This document shows, piece after piece, positions 9,473 through 17,702 of a DNA stretch of 64,000 bases (positions are counted from its first letter, which is position 1; every line of letters starts with the position of its first letter). A model generated the notes under the pieces. That model did no database searches. It worked only from the letters and a program-made list of their open reading frames with translations, and was not told the DNA's origin. Both the position numbers and the translations under genes were made by a program. Source of the stretch: Saprospiraceae bacterium. GTDB lineage: Bacteria > Bacteroidota > Bacteroidia > Chitinophagales > Saprospiraceae. The stretch lies in the NCBI GenBank assembly GCA_016720635.1, contig JADKKF010000004.1, positions 310,001 to 374,000 on the forward strand, written 5' to 3'.

Positions 9473-10024
9473 CAATAATAATGAAAACTTTTGCCTCAGA
9501 CCTTAAAACGTCATCAATTTCACTATGGTGACGTTTTCTTTGAAAAAAAATTGTAGTAAGCTAAGTTATTATTTAAATTTATGATGCAAGGTCAATTTAT
9601 ACTAAAGACAAATGCCTAATTCTATTTTTTTACAATAGGTTTTGAGAGTGCTTTGAAATTAGAACCAAGTTTGATCAATTTGAATGTAGATGCCGAAAAT
9701 GAATAATTTTTTACTTAAAAATATTATTTTGCATTTTTACTAAAAAGCACAATTATAAAGAATTTATACTACCCCACAGATAGAAACCAACATTCACTCC
9801 ATTGAATTTTTACAATTTTTTATTCTAATATATAAAGTATATACAAACTTAATGCATTTTCTAATTTAAATTTTCATTTATTTTTTTATTATTAATTTTA
9901 ATATCCTATTATTATATTTATTTATAGTTTAAGCTAACTATATATTATGACTTGATTCACATATTCGATATTTATTTATACTAATTTTACAACCATATTT
10001 TATTCGTTTTTAGGATAAATTTAT
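9473..10024. other. AT-rich intergenic region between divergent genes
   Basis: A gene-free stretch, part of the 728 bp between the surA-like gene and the first large T9SS protein. It is strongly AT-rich with no plausible ORF. The only clear structure is a hairpin at 9505-9537 (AAAACGTCA / TGACGTTTT, 15-nt loop), followed by a T-containing and then A-rich tract; it looks like a bidirectional terminator or the remains of one. Confidence 0.5.
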
Positions 10025-10032
10025 TAACTTTG
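10025..10032 (+). promoter_or_regulatory. -7 box upstream of T9SS protein gene
   Basis: TAACTTTG matches the Bacteroidota -7 consensus TANNTTTG and lies about 110 bp before the start at 10143, giving a leader of roughly 105 nt. The -33 region is only a weak match. Confidence 0.45.
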
Positions 10033-10142
10033 TACAACCTGCCTGATAAGTACAAGCAATTTTCAAACTATCGCCTCAGAATCCATTAATACTACGCACT
10101 TTCTCTTCTAATATTTTTTATTAAACCTAAAATTTTTATGCT

Positions 10143-12272
10143 ATGAAAATCTTTACAAAGTTTCTTTTTCTCGTTGTCCTATGTTTTCAATTTTTCGAAA
10201 TGAGCGCAATCGTATCTCCACCTCCCCCTAACGATGATTGTACAAGTGCCACCCCTCTTACCCCGAATATTTCTTGTTCCTACACAACTTATACAAATGC
10301 TGGAGCAACAAATTCATTAACTCCAGGTCCTACTTGTGCCAATTATTTAGGTGGTGATGTTTGGTTTTCTGTTGTAGTTCCTCCTGGTGGAAACTTAACG
10401 ATCGACACTGAGGCTGGAGAAATACAAGACTCAGGAATGGCCGCCTACAGATATTGCGGATTTGGGGACTTTCTTGGATGTGACGATGATAGCAACCCAA
10501 ATGGCCTCATGTCTCGTTTGGTTCTTTCAGGTTTAACTCCTGGTGAAACCATTTATATTAGGGTATGGGGATGGGGAGGAGAAACAGGAACCTTTGGTAT
10601 CTGTGCTACAGCATTCAACTGTATTGGACCAAGCTTGACTGGGCCTACCTACGACTATTCTGGATGTCCTAATAGTTATAGTGTCTCTTATGATGTTACT
10701 TCTTTGGGTGATGCTAATTCATATTCATTGACTAATGCCAATGGATTTACCGTGACGCCAAGTACAATTACTTCAGCTCCAACAACAATAACAATTTCTG
10801 GTATTCCTAACGGTTTGGCTTCAGGAAATACTACCATGAATCATGAAGGGGATGCAAATTGTAACTACGTGATTTCTTCCCCAGCTACATATTGCCCTGC
10901 ACCAAATGACATTTGTACCAACGCAATCTCCATTACACATTGGGGTTCAACAGTTTGTGGAAGCCCGACAACGGGTAATATGGTTGGGGCAAGTGACAAT
11001 GATGAAACAGGAGATTGCACCCTTGGTACTGAAAAAGCTATCTGGTATTCGTTTACTGCAACCAATACGTCTGCTAGTGTTTCTGTTGTTGGTTCATATT
11101 ATTTCAATGCTGTAATTGGTGCTTTGACGACGTGTGGATCACCAACTGTTCCTGCTGGTGGAACATGTGTAAATAATTCATTATTAGATGGTGGTACTGA
11201 ATTTTTAAATTTAACTGGGTTGACAGTTGGAAATACTTATTATATTCAAGTATATGACTTTTCTGGTAGGACAAATGCTTCCAATAATTTTACCATTTGT
11301 GTTAAAACGCCTGTCCCTCCTCCAATACCCTCGAATGATTTATGTATAGCTGCAACTACAATAACACCTATTCAAAGTGTTCAAATTTATAATGCGACCA
11401 ATTTAGGGGCGACTGATGATGGTCCAGACTGCCCACCATTTAACAATCAAGTTTGGTACAAATTTGATGTTGAGCAAACTGAGGATTATACTGTTTCAAC
11501 TTGTGGCTCTTCTTTTGACTCAAAAATTAATGTTTATTATGGAGACTGCAGCTCTCTTACTTTTGTTGACTGCAATGCTAATAATACCATTTGCAGCCCT
11601 ACTCCTTACGGACAAGTTATTTTTAGGGCTGATCCAAATCCGCTAAAAGGTGGATCTGTGCTGCAAACAAGGGCCCCAAGAACTTACTATATTGCTATCG
11701 GTTCAAATGCCGTCGTTGAGGGATCAGTTCAGTTTGCTGTTTATAAAGAGGCAGTTTTTCCAATCACGTTAAGTTCATTTAATGGTAAAAACAATGGCGA
11801 AACAAATATTTTACATTGGGTCACGGTTTCTGAAAAAAATGTCGATTACTTTGCCATAGAGCGGTCCTTGAATGGACAAACAAATTGGCAAGTTCTCGAA
11901 AAAATAACTGGACAAGGCAATTCGTCTGAAGCTAGAAGTTACGAAGCCACCGACAAAACTCCACTTCCATTATCCTATTATAGATTGCGAATCGAAGATA
12001 AAAATGGCGAGGTCAATTACTCAAATATTGTTTCGATTGAAAACCAGAAAATAAAGAAATCCATACTCATATTTCCTAACCCTAGTAATGGTATGTTCAA
12101 TTTCCAAGGCACTAAATTGGACAATCAAAAGGTAATATTATGGAACAGTTTAGGACAAAAATGGGAGTCAAAAATCCAAAATAATCATTTGGATCTGACC
12201 GATAGACCTAAAGGGATTTACTTTATACAAATAGGATCAGACAACCAAATTTTTAAACTACACAAACTTTAA
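10143..12272 (+). CDS. Secreted multi-domain protein with T9SS type A sorting domain
   Basis: A 709-residue exported protein. Seen: signal peptide (1-23); alternating Cys-containing beta domains that resemble bacterial pre-peptidase C-terminal (PPC-like) domains, each starting NDxCxxA; one copy of a Cys-rich spacer module (CIGPSLTG... to NCNYVISS, about 158-246) shared with the protein at 13118; and a C-terminal T9SS sorting domain of about 75 residues with IFPNPSNGMFNFQG and a final IYFIQIGSD...FKLHKL. The sorting domain sends the protein across the outer membrane by type IX secretion, where it is usually cleaved and anchored. Function of the mature part unknown; adhesion or matrix role is inference. 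A good terminator follows at 12300. Confidence 0.87.
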   Translation: MKIFTKFLFLVVLCFQFFEMSAIVSPPPPNDDCTSATPLTPNISCSYTTYTNAGATNSLTPGPTCANYLGGDVWFSVVVPPGGNLTIDTEAGEIQDSGMAAYRYCGFGDFLGCDDDSNPNGLMSRLVLSGLTPGETIYIRVWGWGGETGTFGICATAFNCIGPSLTGPTYDYSGCPNSYSVSYDVTSLGDANSYSLTNANGFTVTPSTITSAPTTITISGIPNGLASGNTTMNHEGDANCNYVISSPATYCPAPNDICTNAISITHWGSTVCGSPTTGNMVGASDNDETGDCTLGTEKAIWYSFTATNTSASVSVVGSYYFNAVIGALTTCGSPTVPAGGTCVNNSLLDGGTEFLNLTGLTVGNTYYIQVYDFSGRTNASNNFTICVKTPVPPPIPSNDLCIAATTITPIQSVQIYNATNLGATDDGPDCPPFNNQVWYKFDVEQTEDYTVSTCGSSFDSKINVYYGDCSSLTFVDCNANNTICSPTPYGQVIFRADPNPLKGGSVLQTRAPRTYYIAIGSNAVVEGSVQFAVYKEAVFPITLSSFNGKNNGETNILHWVTVSEKNVDYFAIERSLNGQTNWQVLEKITGQGNSSEARSYEATDKTPLPLSYYRLRIEDKNGEVNYSNIVSIENQKIKKSILIFPNPSNGMFNFQGTKLDNQKVILWNSLGQKWESKIQNNHLDLTDRPKGIYFIQIGSDNQIFKLHKL

Positions 12273-12299
12273 AAAATTAACCCTTGGAGTTAAAGAAAG

Positions 12300-12328
12300 G
12301 CTATCAATGATTTGGTAGCTTTTTTTTT
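12300..12328 (+). terminator. Rho-independent terminator after the 10143 gene
   Basis: Stem GCTATC / GGTAGC (12300-12319) with a small loop, followed by nine T residues (12320-12328). It lies 28 bp after the stop codon. Confidence 0.75.
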
Positions 12329-12607
12329 TGAAAAATAACGCACAAATTATTTAAAATAGTATTTCCAACAAACCTAACTAATTCAACATTTTATTACATG
12401 ATTGCAACAAGTAATTTGTATTTTATATTGATATTGCCCTTTAAAATCAAAAAACAAATTTGGATCCACCTTACGCATTGGATAAAAAAAAAGCAACAAA
12501 ACAATAATATTTTTTACATGTGTATTTTTGTATTTTATTCTGACCGAAGAACCTTTTGCAATGTATAATTACCAAATATTTTGAATAATTTTTATTTGAT
12601 TTTTTTA
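12329..12607. other. AT-rich gene-free stretch
   Basis: Part of the 457 bp between the first T9SS protein and the small secreted protein. Very AT-rich; no ORF or clear structure seen before the promoter at 12608. Confidence 0.5.
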
Positions 12608-12638
12608 TTGGAATGTAACACAATTTATTTTATATTTG
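12608..12638 (+). promoter_or_regulatory. Promoter TTG-N20-TATATTTG
   Basis: TTG at 12608-12610 and TATATTTG at 12631-12638 are separated by exactly 20 bp, a good match to the Bacteroidota housekeeping promoter. The expected transcript has a leader of about 85 nt whose sequence (12655-12700) is much richer in G and C than its surroundings and can form weak hairpins (GTCG...CGAC). Confidence 0.65.
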
Positions 12639-12729
12639 GTCTTTCAAAATGATTCGAAGGGAGACCAGTCGGTATGCCAGTTACGACCCCCTCTAAAAAA
12701 CTAGGTTCATTTATTATTAATTTTAACTC

Positions 12730-13074
12730 ATGAAAAAATTTGTCACACTAGGTCTATTTATGATCTTCGCCTCGATGGGGTTTGCCCAAAATCAGCACCA
12801 CGACCCCAAATCCAACTACAATTACACCAGTTTACCAAAAGCACCCACAGGGAGTGTTTCTTTTGATCCAGTATCTGGCATTAGGTCAGAGATCATCATC
12901 CAGGAATACCATGGAATTTTTTATTTAACACTGAGCCATTACAACAATTTGAGTCCCGAGGATCAAGCTAAAGTAAAGGCAAACACCAATACTTATTACG
13001 TACATGCTGACAATCTATCATCAGAGCAAGCTGGTCGTGAAAGAAAACGAGGTGTCCAAAGCTTGGTGAAATAA
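12730..13074 (+). CDS. Small secreted protein of unknown function
   Basis: A 114-residue protein with a clear signal peptide (1-20, MIFASMGFAQ). The mature part is polar, with His/Asn/Tyr-rich start (QNQHHDPKSNYNYTSLPK) and a basic C-terminus (AGRERKRGVQSLVK); no Cys, no domain recognised. It lies between two large T9SS-exported proteins and 43 bp before the second one, so they may be expressed together. It has a convincing promoter and a long GC-rich leader of its own. Function unknown. Confidence 0.7.
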   Translation: MKKFVTLGLFMIFASMGFAQNQHHDPKSNYNYTSLPKAPTGSVSFDPVSGIRSEIIIQEYHGIFYLTLSHYNNLSPEDQAKVKANTNTYYVHADNLSSEQAGRERKRGVQSLVK

Positions 13075-13117
13075 AATATTTTTGAATTCCAATATTTCAA
13101 GTTCTAAATCGATTAAA

Positions 13118-16100
13118 ATGAAAAAAATTTTATTATACTTATTTTTTTTAACCGCCGCATGTCAATTATATGCGGCAGCTCCTGCAAACGATGTTTGTTC
13201 TGGAGCTATAACACTTACTCCCAGTGCATCTTGTAACCCAATTGTTGGTACAACAGAAGGTGCTACGGACAACAATGAAACGGGAGATTGTACAGCAGGA
13301 ACTGAGAACGCAGTATGGTTTAAATTTGTCGCCACTTCGTCTAATACAACAGTTTTAGTGGATGGTGATGCTAGCTTTGATGCAGTTGTTGGAGTGCTGA
13401 CCGCCTGTGGTTCTACTACCAGACCAACTGGTGGAAGTTGTACAGATAATACGGGTAATGATGGAATAGAAAAATTATCATTATCAGGATTAACCATTGG
13501 ATCCACTTATTATATACAAGTTCACGAATATGCTGGGGAAATTGCTTCAACTTCCGATTTCACCATATGTATAATTGAAGGACTGACTTGCTCGGGCCCT
13601 TCCTTAGGAGGAAGTGCTTCTATTTCCGCAAGTGGCTGCCCAGCAACCTATTCGGTTTCTTATAATGTTACTAGTTTAGGAACTGCATCATCATATACTT
13701 TTAACAATGCTAATGGATATACTATATCCCCCTCTGTTGTGAATAGTGTACCAACTATAGTAACAATTTCTGGAATCCCCTCTGGATCGCCTTCGGGAAA
13801 TACAACTATGATTCATAATGTAAATGTAGGCTGTAATTTAGTTTTGTCGTCGGTAACAGGTGGATGCCCACCGCTTTCTAACGAGTGTGCAACCACTAAT
13901 CTTGCGGTAACCCCGAATACCTCCACGGTATGTACAACCACTTTACCTGGAGTGAATACTTCTTTTGCCACTCAATCTGAGCCTGGTTGCTTGGGAACTG
14001 CTGATGACGATGTATGGGTATCTTTCGTGGCAAGTAGTGCATTTCACGATATATCTATAGTATCTGCAACCAATATCGTGCATCAAGTTTTCTCTGGTGC
14101 ATGTGGAAGTCAAACTTCGCTTAATTGTAGTGATCCCAATACCTCCAGCTTAAGTAATTTAACTATTGGGAATACCTATTACATGCGTATTTACTCTAAT
14201 TCTTCAGGAGTGATTGCTAGTAATATCAATGTATGTATCACTACACCAGATTGCGTAAAACCAGCCATCGGTGGCAGTGTATCAATTAGTACTGCAGGCT
14301 GTCCAAGTACGTATAGCGTTTCTTTCAATGTTACTTCCTTGGGTTCTGCGTCCTCATTAAATGTAAGCAATACAGTGGGAACAGCGAGTCCAGTCACCAT
14401 CACCTCAGTTCCAACCTTGGTGACTATAAGCGGGATTCCTATTGGCACTGCAAGTGGTATAATAACCTTGGTCCACAATGCCAGTTCTTCTTGCAATTTG
14501 ACAATTGCCAGTCAGACGAGCCCTACCTGTCCTCCTGTAAATGACGAGTGTGCGGGTGCTATAGCCCTTACTCCGACAACATCATGTTCCTATGCAACTT
14601 ATACAAACGTTGGAGCAACTAATATTTCTACCACATCATGTCAAACTAATGCTCAAAGGGATGTTTGGTTTAGTGTGGTAGTACCAGCAAGTGGAAATTT
14701 AACAATTAGCACCCAAGCTGGTGGACTTACCGATGGAGTAATGACCCTTTCTTCTGGCTCTTGTGGAAGTTTGACACAATTATATTGCGATGACGATAGT
14801 GATGTAGGTACTATGCCAAGGATTATTGCAACTGGATTGACTCCAGGTTCTACCGTTTATATTAGGATATTGGGTTATAATAACACATCTGGTACCTTTG
14901 GTATATGCGCAACTACAACATTTAGCTGTACAGGACCTGGGTTGAGTGGACCTACCTACAACTATTCTGGATGTCCTACAAGCTATAGTGTTTCCTATAT
15001 TGTTACTGCATTGGGTTCTGCTACATCATATTCCTTGACTAATGCAAATGGATATACCATAACGCCAAGTACAGTTACTTCGGTTCCGACTACAGTGACG
15101 ATCTCAGGCATTCCGATTGGGTCTCCAACTGGCAATACTACCTTGGTTCACAACGGAGATGCAAATTGTAACTACGTAATTTCCTCAGTGACGGCTACAA
15201 GCTGCCCTGCTACTAATGATGAATGCGCGAGTGCAATTCCCTTGACAGTTGGAACAAGTTGTAGTTTCACCACCTATTCAAATACTGGTGGGACAAATTC
15301 AACAAATTCTGCACCTACTTGCGCTAGTTATGCTGGTGGCGATGTTTGGTTTAGTGCTGTGGTGCCAGCTAGCGGTGATTTAGTAATTGACACTCAAACT
15401 GGAGATATCCTTGATAGCGGCATGCAATTGTATTCAGGCTCTTGTGGCTCGTTAACTGCAATTGAATGTGATGACGACGACAGTGGTAATGGCTCCATGT
15501 CTAGAATATCACGACTCGACCTTACACCTGGCTCAACAGTTTATATTAGAATATGGGAATATTCTGGAGATGTCTTCGGTACATTTGGGATATGTGCCTA
15601 TGAGCCAGCTCCAGCACCCAATTGTAGCGCAGGGAATCCAACGCCAGCTGATCTATGTGCTGATGCTCCTGTCTTAAATAATCCTAATGGGTTCTGTGGA
15701 ACTACCAGTTCTACTTATACCATTGGTGACCCAGGTGATGCTGATGCGATATGTGGGTCACCGGATAATAATTCCTATTTACAATTTGAGGCTGCTGATG
15801 TTTCTTTAAGCATTGGATGGTGGGTAACAGGAGGTTCTTCTTGTTCTAGTGGCGTCCAATTTGCCATATTTGGTGGTTCGTGTACCTCGCCTTCGTTGGT
15901 CGCTGGTACCTGTATAAACCCAACAGGTGGGACTGGTTCTTCTGGTACCTGGAATATTTCAGGGCTAACAGTAGGGGCTACTTATTATTTGTACATAGAC
16001 GGGTATGCGGGAGATGTGTGTAATTATGTATTTGCAGCACAGGCTGGTGTACAACTACCGATAGAATTGACATATTTCAATGGAAAAGTTAGCAACGGTA

Positions 16101-16621
16101 CGCACTATCTCAATTGGGCTACCGCTTCTGAACGAAAAAATGCTTATTTTGAAGTAGAAAGGAGCTTTGATGGAACTCAATTCACGAAGATTGGAAAAGT
16201 TATCTCTAAAGCCAACCAAGGCCTTTCCGTTCAAAAATTGACTTATGATTATAACGATTTGGAGCCAGCTGATGGCATCAATTACTACAGATTGAAGCAA
16301 GTAGATTTAGATGGAAAACATTCTTATTCTAAAGTGATTTCTTTGAGCAGTTCTAAAGAATCCAATAGCATAAAGAATCTTTATCCTAATCCAACAAGTT
16401 CTAAATTAGATCTGATGGTGCAGGTAAGTCAAGAAGACTTTTATGTCATCGAAGTTTATGATATCTTGGGTAAAAGAGTTGATGTACAAAAAATAGTACT
16501 ATTCGACGGCATCAACCAACACAGCTACGATGCATCGTTGTTATCAAAAGGATATTATAGAATGATGTTGAAAGACGATAAAGGACAAATTTTATCTAAA
16601 AATTCGTTTATAAAGAATTAA
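13118..16621 (+). CDS. Large repeat-rich secreted protein with T9SS type A sorting domain
   Basis: A protein of 1167 residues from the ATG at 13118; the open frame extends to a TTG at 13082 but MKKILLYLFF gives a normal signal peptide. Seen: at least five PPC-like beta domains, each opening with NDxCxxAIxL; three copies of a Cys-rich spacer module (protein positions roughly 160-250, 385-475, 600-690) with CP..YSVSYxVTxLG, VPTxVTISGIP and CN..ISS landmarks; and a C-terminal region with LPIELTYFNGK, EVERSFDG and a T9SS sorting domain (LYPNPTSSKLDL ... GYYRMMLKDDKG). One more module copy is in the 10143 protein, so the two genes are related. Probable cell-surface protein; ligand unknown. Confidence 0.87.
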   Translation: MKKILLYLFFLTAACQLYAAAPANDVCSGAITLTPSASCNPIVGTTEGATDNNETGDCTAGTENAVWFKFVATSSNTTVLVDGDASFDAVVGVLTACGSTTRPTGGSCTDNTGNDGIEKLSLSGLTIGSTYYIQVHEYAGEIASTSDFTICIIEGLTCSGPSLGGSASISASGCPATYSVSYNVTSLGTASSYTFNNANGYTISPSVVNSVPTIVTISGIPSGSPSGNTTMIHNVNVGCNLVLSSVTGGCPPLSNECATTNLAVTPNTSTVCTTTLPGVNTSFATQSEPGCLGTADDDVWVSFVASSAFHDISIVSATNIVHQVFSGACGSQTSLNCSDPNTSSLSNLTIGNTYYMRIYSNSSGVIASNINVCITTPDCVKPAIGGSVSISTAGCPSTYSVSFNVTSLGSASSLNVSNTVGTASPVTITSVPTLVTISGIPIGTASGIITLVHNASSSCNLTIASQTSPTCPPVNDECAGAIALTPTTSCSYATYTNVGATNISTTSCQTNAQRDVWFSVVVPASGNLTISTQAGGLTDGVMTLSSGSCGSLTQLYCDDDSDVGTMPRIIATGLTPGSTVYIRILGYNNTSGTFGICATTTFSCTGPGLSGPTYNYSGCPTSYSVSYIVTALGSATSYSLTNANGYTITPSTVTSVPTTVTISGIPIGSPTGNTTLVHNGDANCNYVISSVTATSCPATNDECASAIPLTVGTSCSFTTYSNTGGTNSTNSAPTCASYAGGDVWFSAVVPASGDLVIDTQTGDILDSGMQLYSGSCGSLTAIECDDDDSGNGSMSRISRLDLTPGSTVYIRIWEYSGDVFGTFGICAYEPAPAPNCSAGNPTPADLCADAPVLNNPNGFCGTTSSTYTIGDPGDADAICGSPDNNSYLQFEAADVSLSIGWWVTGGSSCSSGVQFAIFGGSCTSPSLVAGTCINPTGGTGSSGTWNISGLTVGATYYLYIDGYAGDVCNYVFAAQAGVQLPIELTYFNGKVSNGTHYLNWATASERKNAYFEVERSFDGTQFTKIGKVISKANQGLSVQKLTYDYNDLEPADGINYYRLKQVDLDGKHSYSKVISLSSSKESNSIKNLYPNPTSSKLDLMVQVSQEDFYVIEVYDILGKRVDVQKIVLFDGINQHSYDASLLSKGYYRMMLKDDKGQILSKNSFIKN

Positions 16622-16646
16622 TCTGATTAAAACTATTGAAATTAAA

Positions 16647-16677
16647 AGCTGTCTGTCTTGTACAGGCAGCTTTTTTT
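16647..16677 (+). terminator. Rho-independent terminator after the 13118 gene
   Basis: AGCTGTCTGT-cttgt-ACAGGCAGCT hairpin (one G-T pair) followed by a T7 run ending at 16677. It lies 25 bp after the stop codon. Confidence 0.85.
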
Positions 16678-16855
16678 GCGCTTTTGTTAAATACTGGTCC
16701 ATACTCATTTCTAATAAATTATTTTCAAAAAAAAATGACCATATATTTGGTATTTTATATAATTTGTCCTTTATTCGCAAATGAAACTTTCGTGTACATT
16801 ATGGAGTGGAATTATCTCCAATTGCTAGGAATAAACACGACGTTTTTAGATAAAT

Positions 16856-17230
16856 ATGAAAAGAATTAAAGTTCAATTTGAATATATACTTAAGGCTTCG
16901 CCTACGATTGTATATAGATTTCTTACCACGCCAGAATGTTTGGTCCGGTGGTTTTGTGACTCTATCGATATTTTTGGTGACCAATACACTTTCGAATGGG
17001 AAAATTCTGAAGAAGTCGCTAATCTTATAGACGATATCGAGGATGAATTTTTAAAATTTGTGTGGGAAGGTCGTGAGACCGAGTTCTTGTCCTATAAGAT
17101 GGAAACCGCTGAATTAACCCGCGAAACGGTCCTCACCATTACGGATTTTTGTGATCCAGGTGAAGAAAAATACTATAAAGACATGTGGGATGCCCTCATA
17201 AAAGATCTAAAAGTAGCTACTGGAGGCTAA
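16856..17230 (+). CDS. START-like domain protein
   Basis: A 124-residue protein of the START-like/SRPBCC fold (AHSA1-like set), which binds hydrophobic ligands or acts as a cochaperone-like cavity protein. Seen: N-terminal strand and helix pattern KVQFEYILKASPTIVYRFLTTPECLVRWFCD, then an acidic core (DDIEDEFLKFVWEG) and C-terminal helix. The length matches the short START-like family common in Bacteroidota. Its last 4 bp overlap the convergent ferredoxin gene. Ligand unknown. Confidence 0.78.
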   Translation: MKRIKVQFEYILKASPTIVYRFLTTPECLVRWFCDSIDIFGDQYTFEWENSEEVANLIDDIEDEFLKFVWEGRETEFLSYKMETAELTRETVLTITDFCDPGEEKYYKDMWDALIKDLKVATGG

Positions 17231-17547
17231 TTGCCACTCTCAGGTGCTAACCTTACTTCCAGACCATCCATATCATTATTCAAATGCAGTTGACAGCCCA
17301 GTCGGCTATTATTTTGTACAAAAAATGTGCTATCTAGCATTGCTATTTCGTCATCGCTCATATCCGACAGCGGATTCTCGGATTCGACATACACATGACA
17401 TGTACTGCACAATGCCATTCCTCCACAGGTGCCCGCGACAGGCAATTCGTAGGCCTTGCAAAGTTCCATAAGATTCATGTTCATATCCGTAGGGGCCTCC
17501 AATATATGTGTCTCCCCTACTCTATCTATCACCTTTATACTAATCAT
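17227..17547 (-). CDS. 2Fe-2S ferredoxin (adrenodoxin type)
   Basis: A 106-residue electron carrier. Seen: cysteines in the order CGGMALCSTC (CX5CX2C, about 40-49) and a fourth Cys in RLGCQL near 85, the normal 2Fe-2S ligand set of the adrenodoxin/Isc ferredoxin group. Acidic overall. It may serve Fe-S cluster assembly or a cytochrome/hydroxylase; no partner gene is adjacent. The gene is separated from the helicase gene on its left by structured element R2. Confidence 0.9.
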   Translation of the reverse strand: MISIKVIDRVGETHILEAPTDMNMNLMELCKAYELPVAGTCGGMALCSTCHVYVESENPLSDMSDDEIAMLDSTFFVQNNSRLGCQLHLNNDMDGLEVRLAPESGN

Positions 17548-17580
17548 AACCTAAAGTCAGTACCATTAACCAATGAGCAT

Positions 17581-17693
17581 GCGTAAGGGATGGTAGTGGT
17601 CTCGTCTATGACGAGAGTCTCTGCAAAGCTTTTGGACTTGTAGAGACGGTACCCACGAACAGCCCGACCCTAGACCATGTCTAGGGTTACGCC
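17581..17693 (+). repeat. Structured intergenic element R2 (outer end left)
   Basis: The best-preserved copy of the family. Order: GCGTAAGGGATGGTAGTGG; hairpin TCTCGT/ACGAGA; hairpin GTCTCTGCAA/TTGTAGAGAC; core ACCCACGAACAGCCCGACC; hairpin CTAGAC-cat-GTCTAG; end GGTTACGCC. The ends pair as GCGTAA/TTACGC and GTGG pairs with CCAC around the two middle hairpins. It ends 9 bp from the helicase stop codon and forms an inverted pair with R3 around the helicase gene. Confidence 0.85.
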
Positions 17694-17702
17694 ATCCTAA
17701 TA

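Noticed and set aside
9505..9537. Small RNA gene at the AT-rich gap hairpin
   Set aside because: A hairpin with A/T tracts is present but no promoter or conserved body could be seen; it is noted only as terminator-like.
14191..14496. Minus-strand open frame inside the 13118 gene, and 13162-13506
   Set aside because: Shadow of a Thr/Ser/Gly-rich repeat protein; low-complexity reverse frames are expected there.
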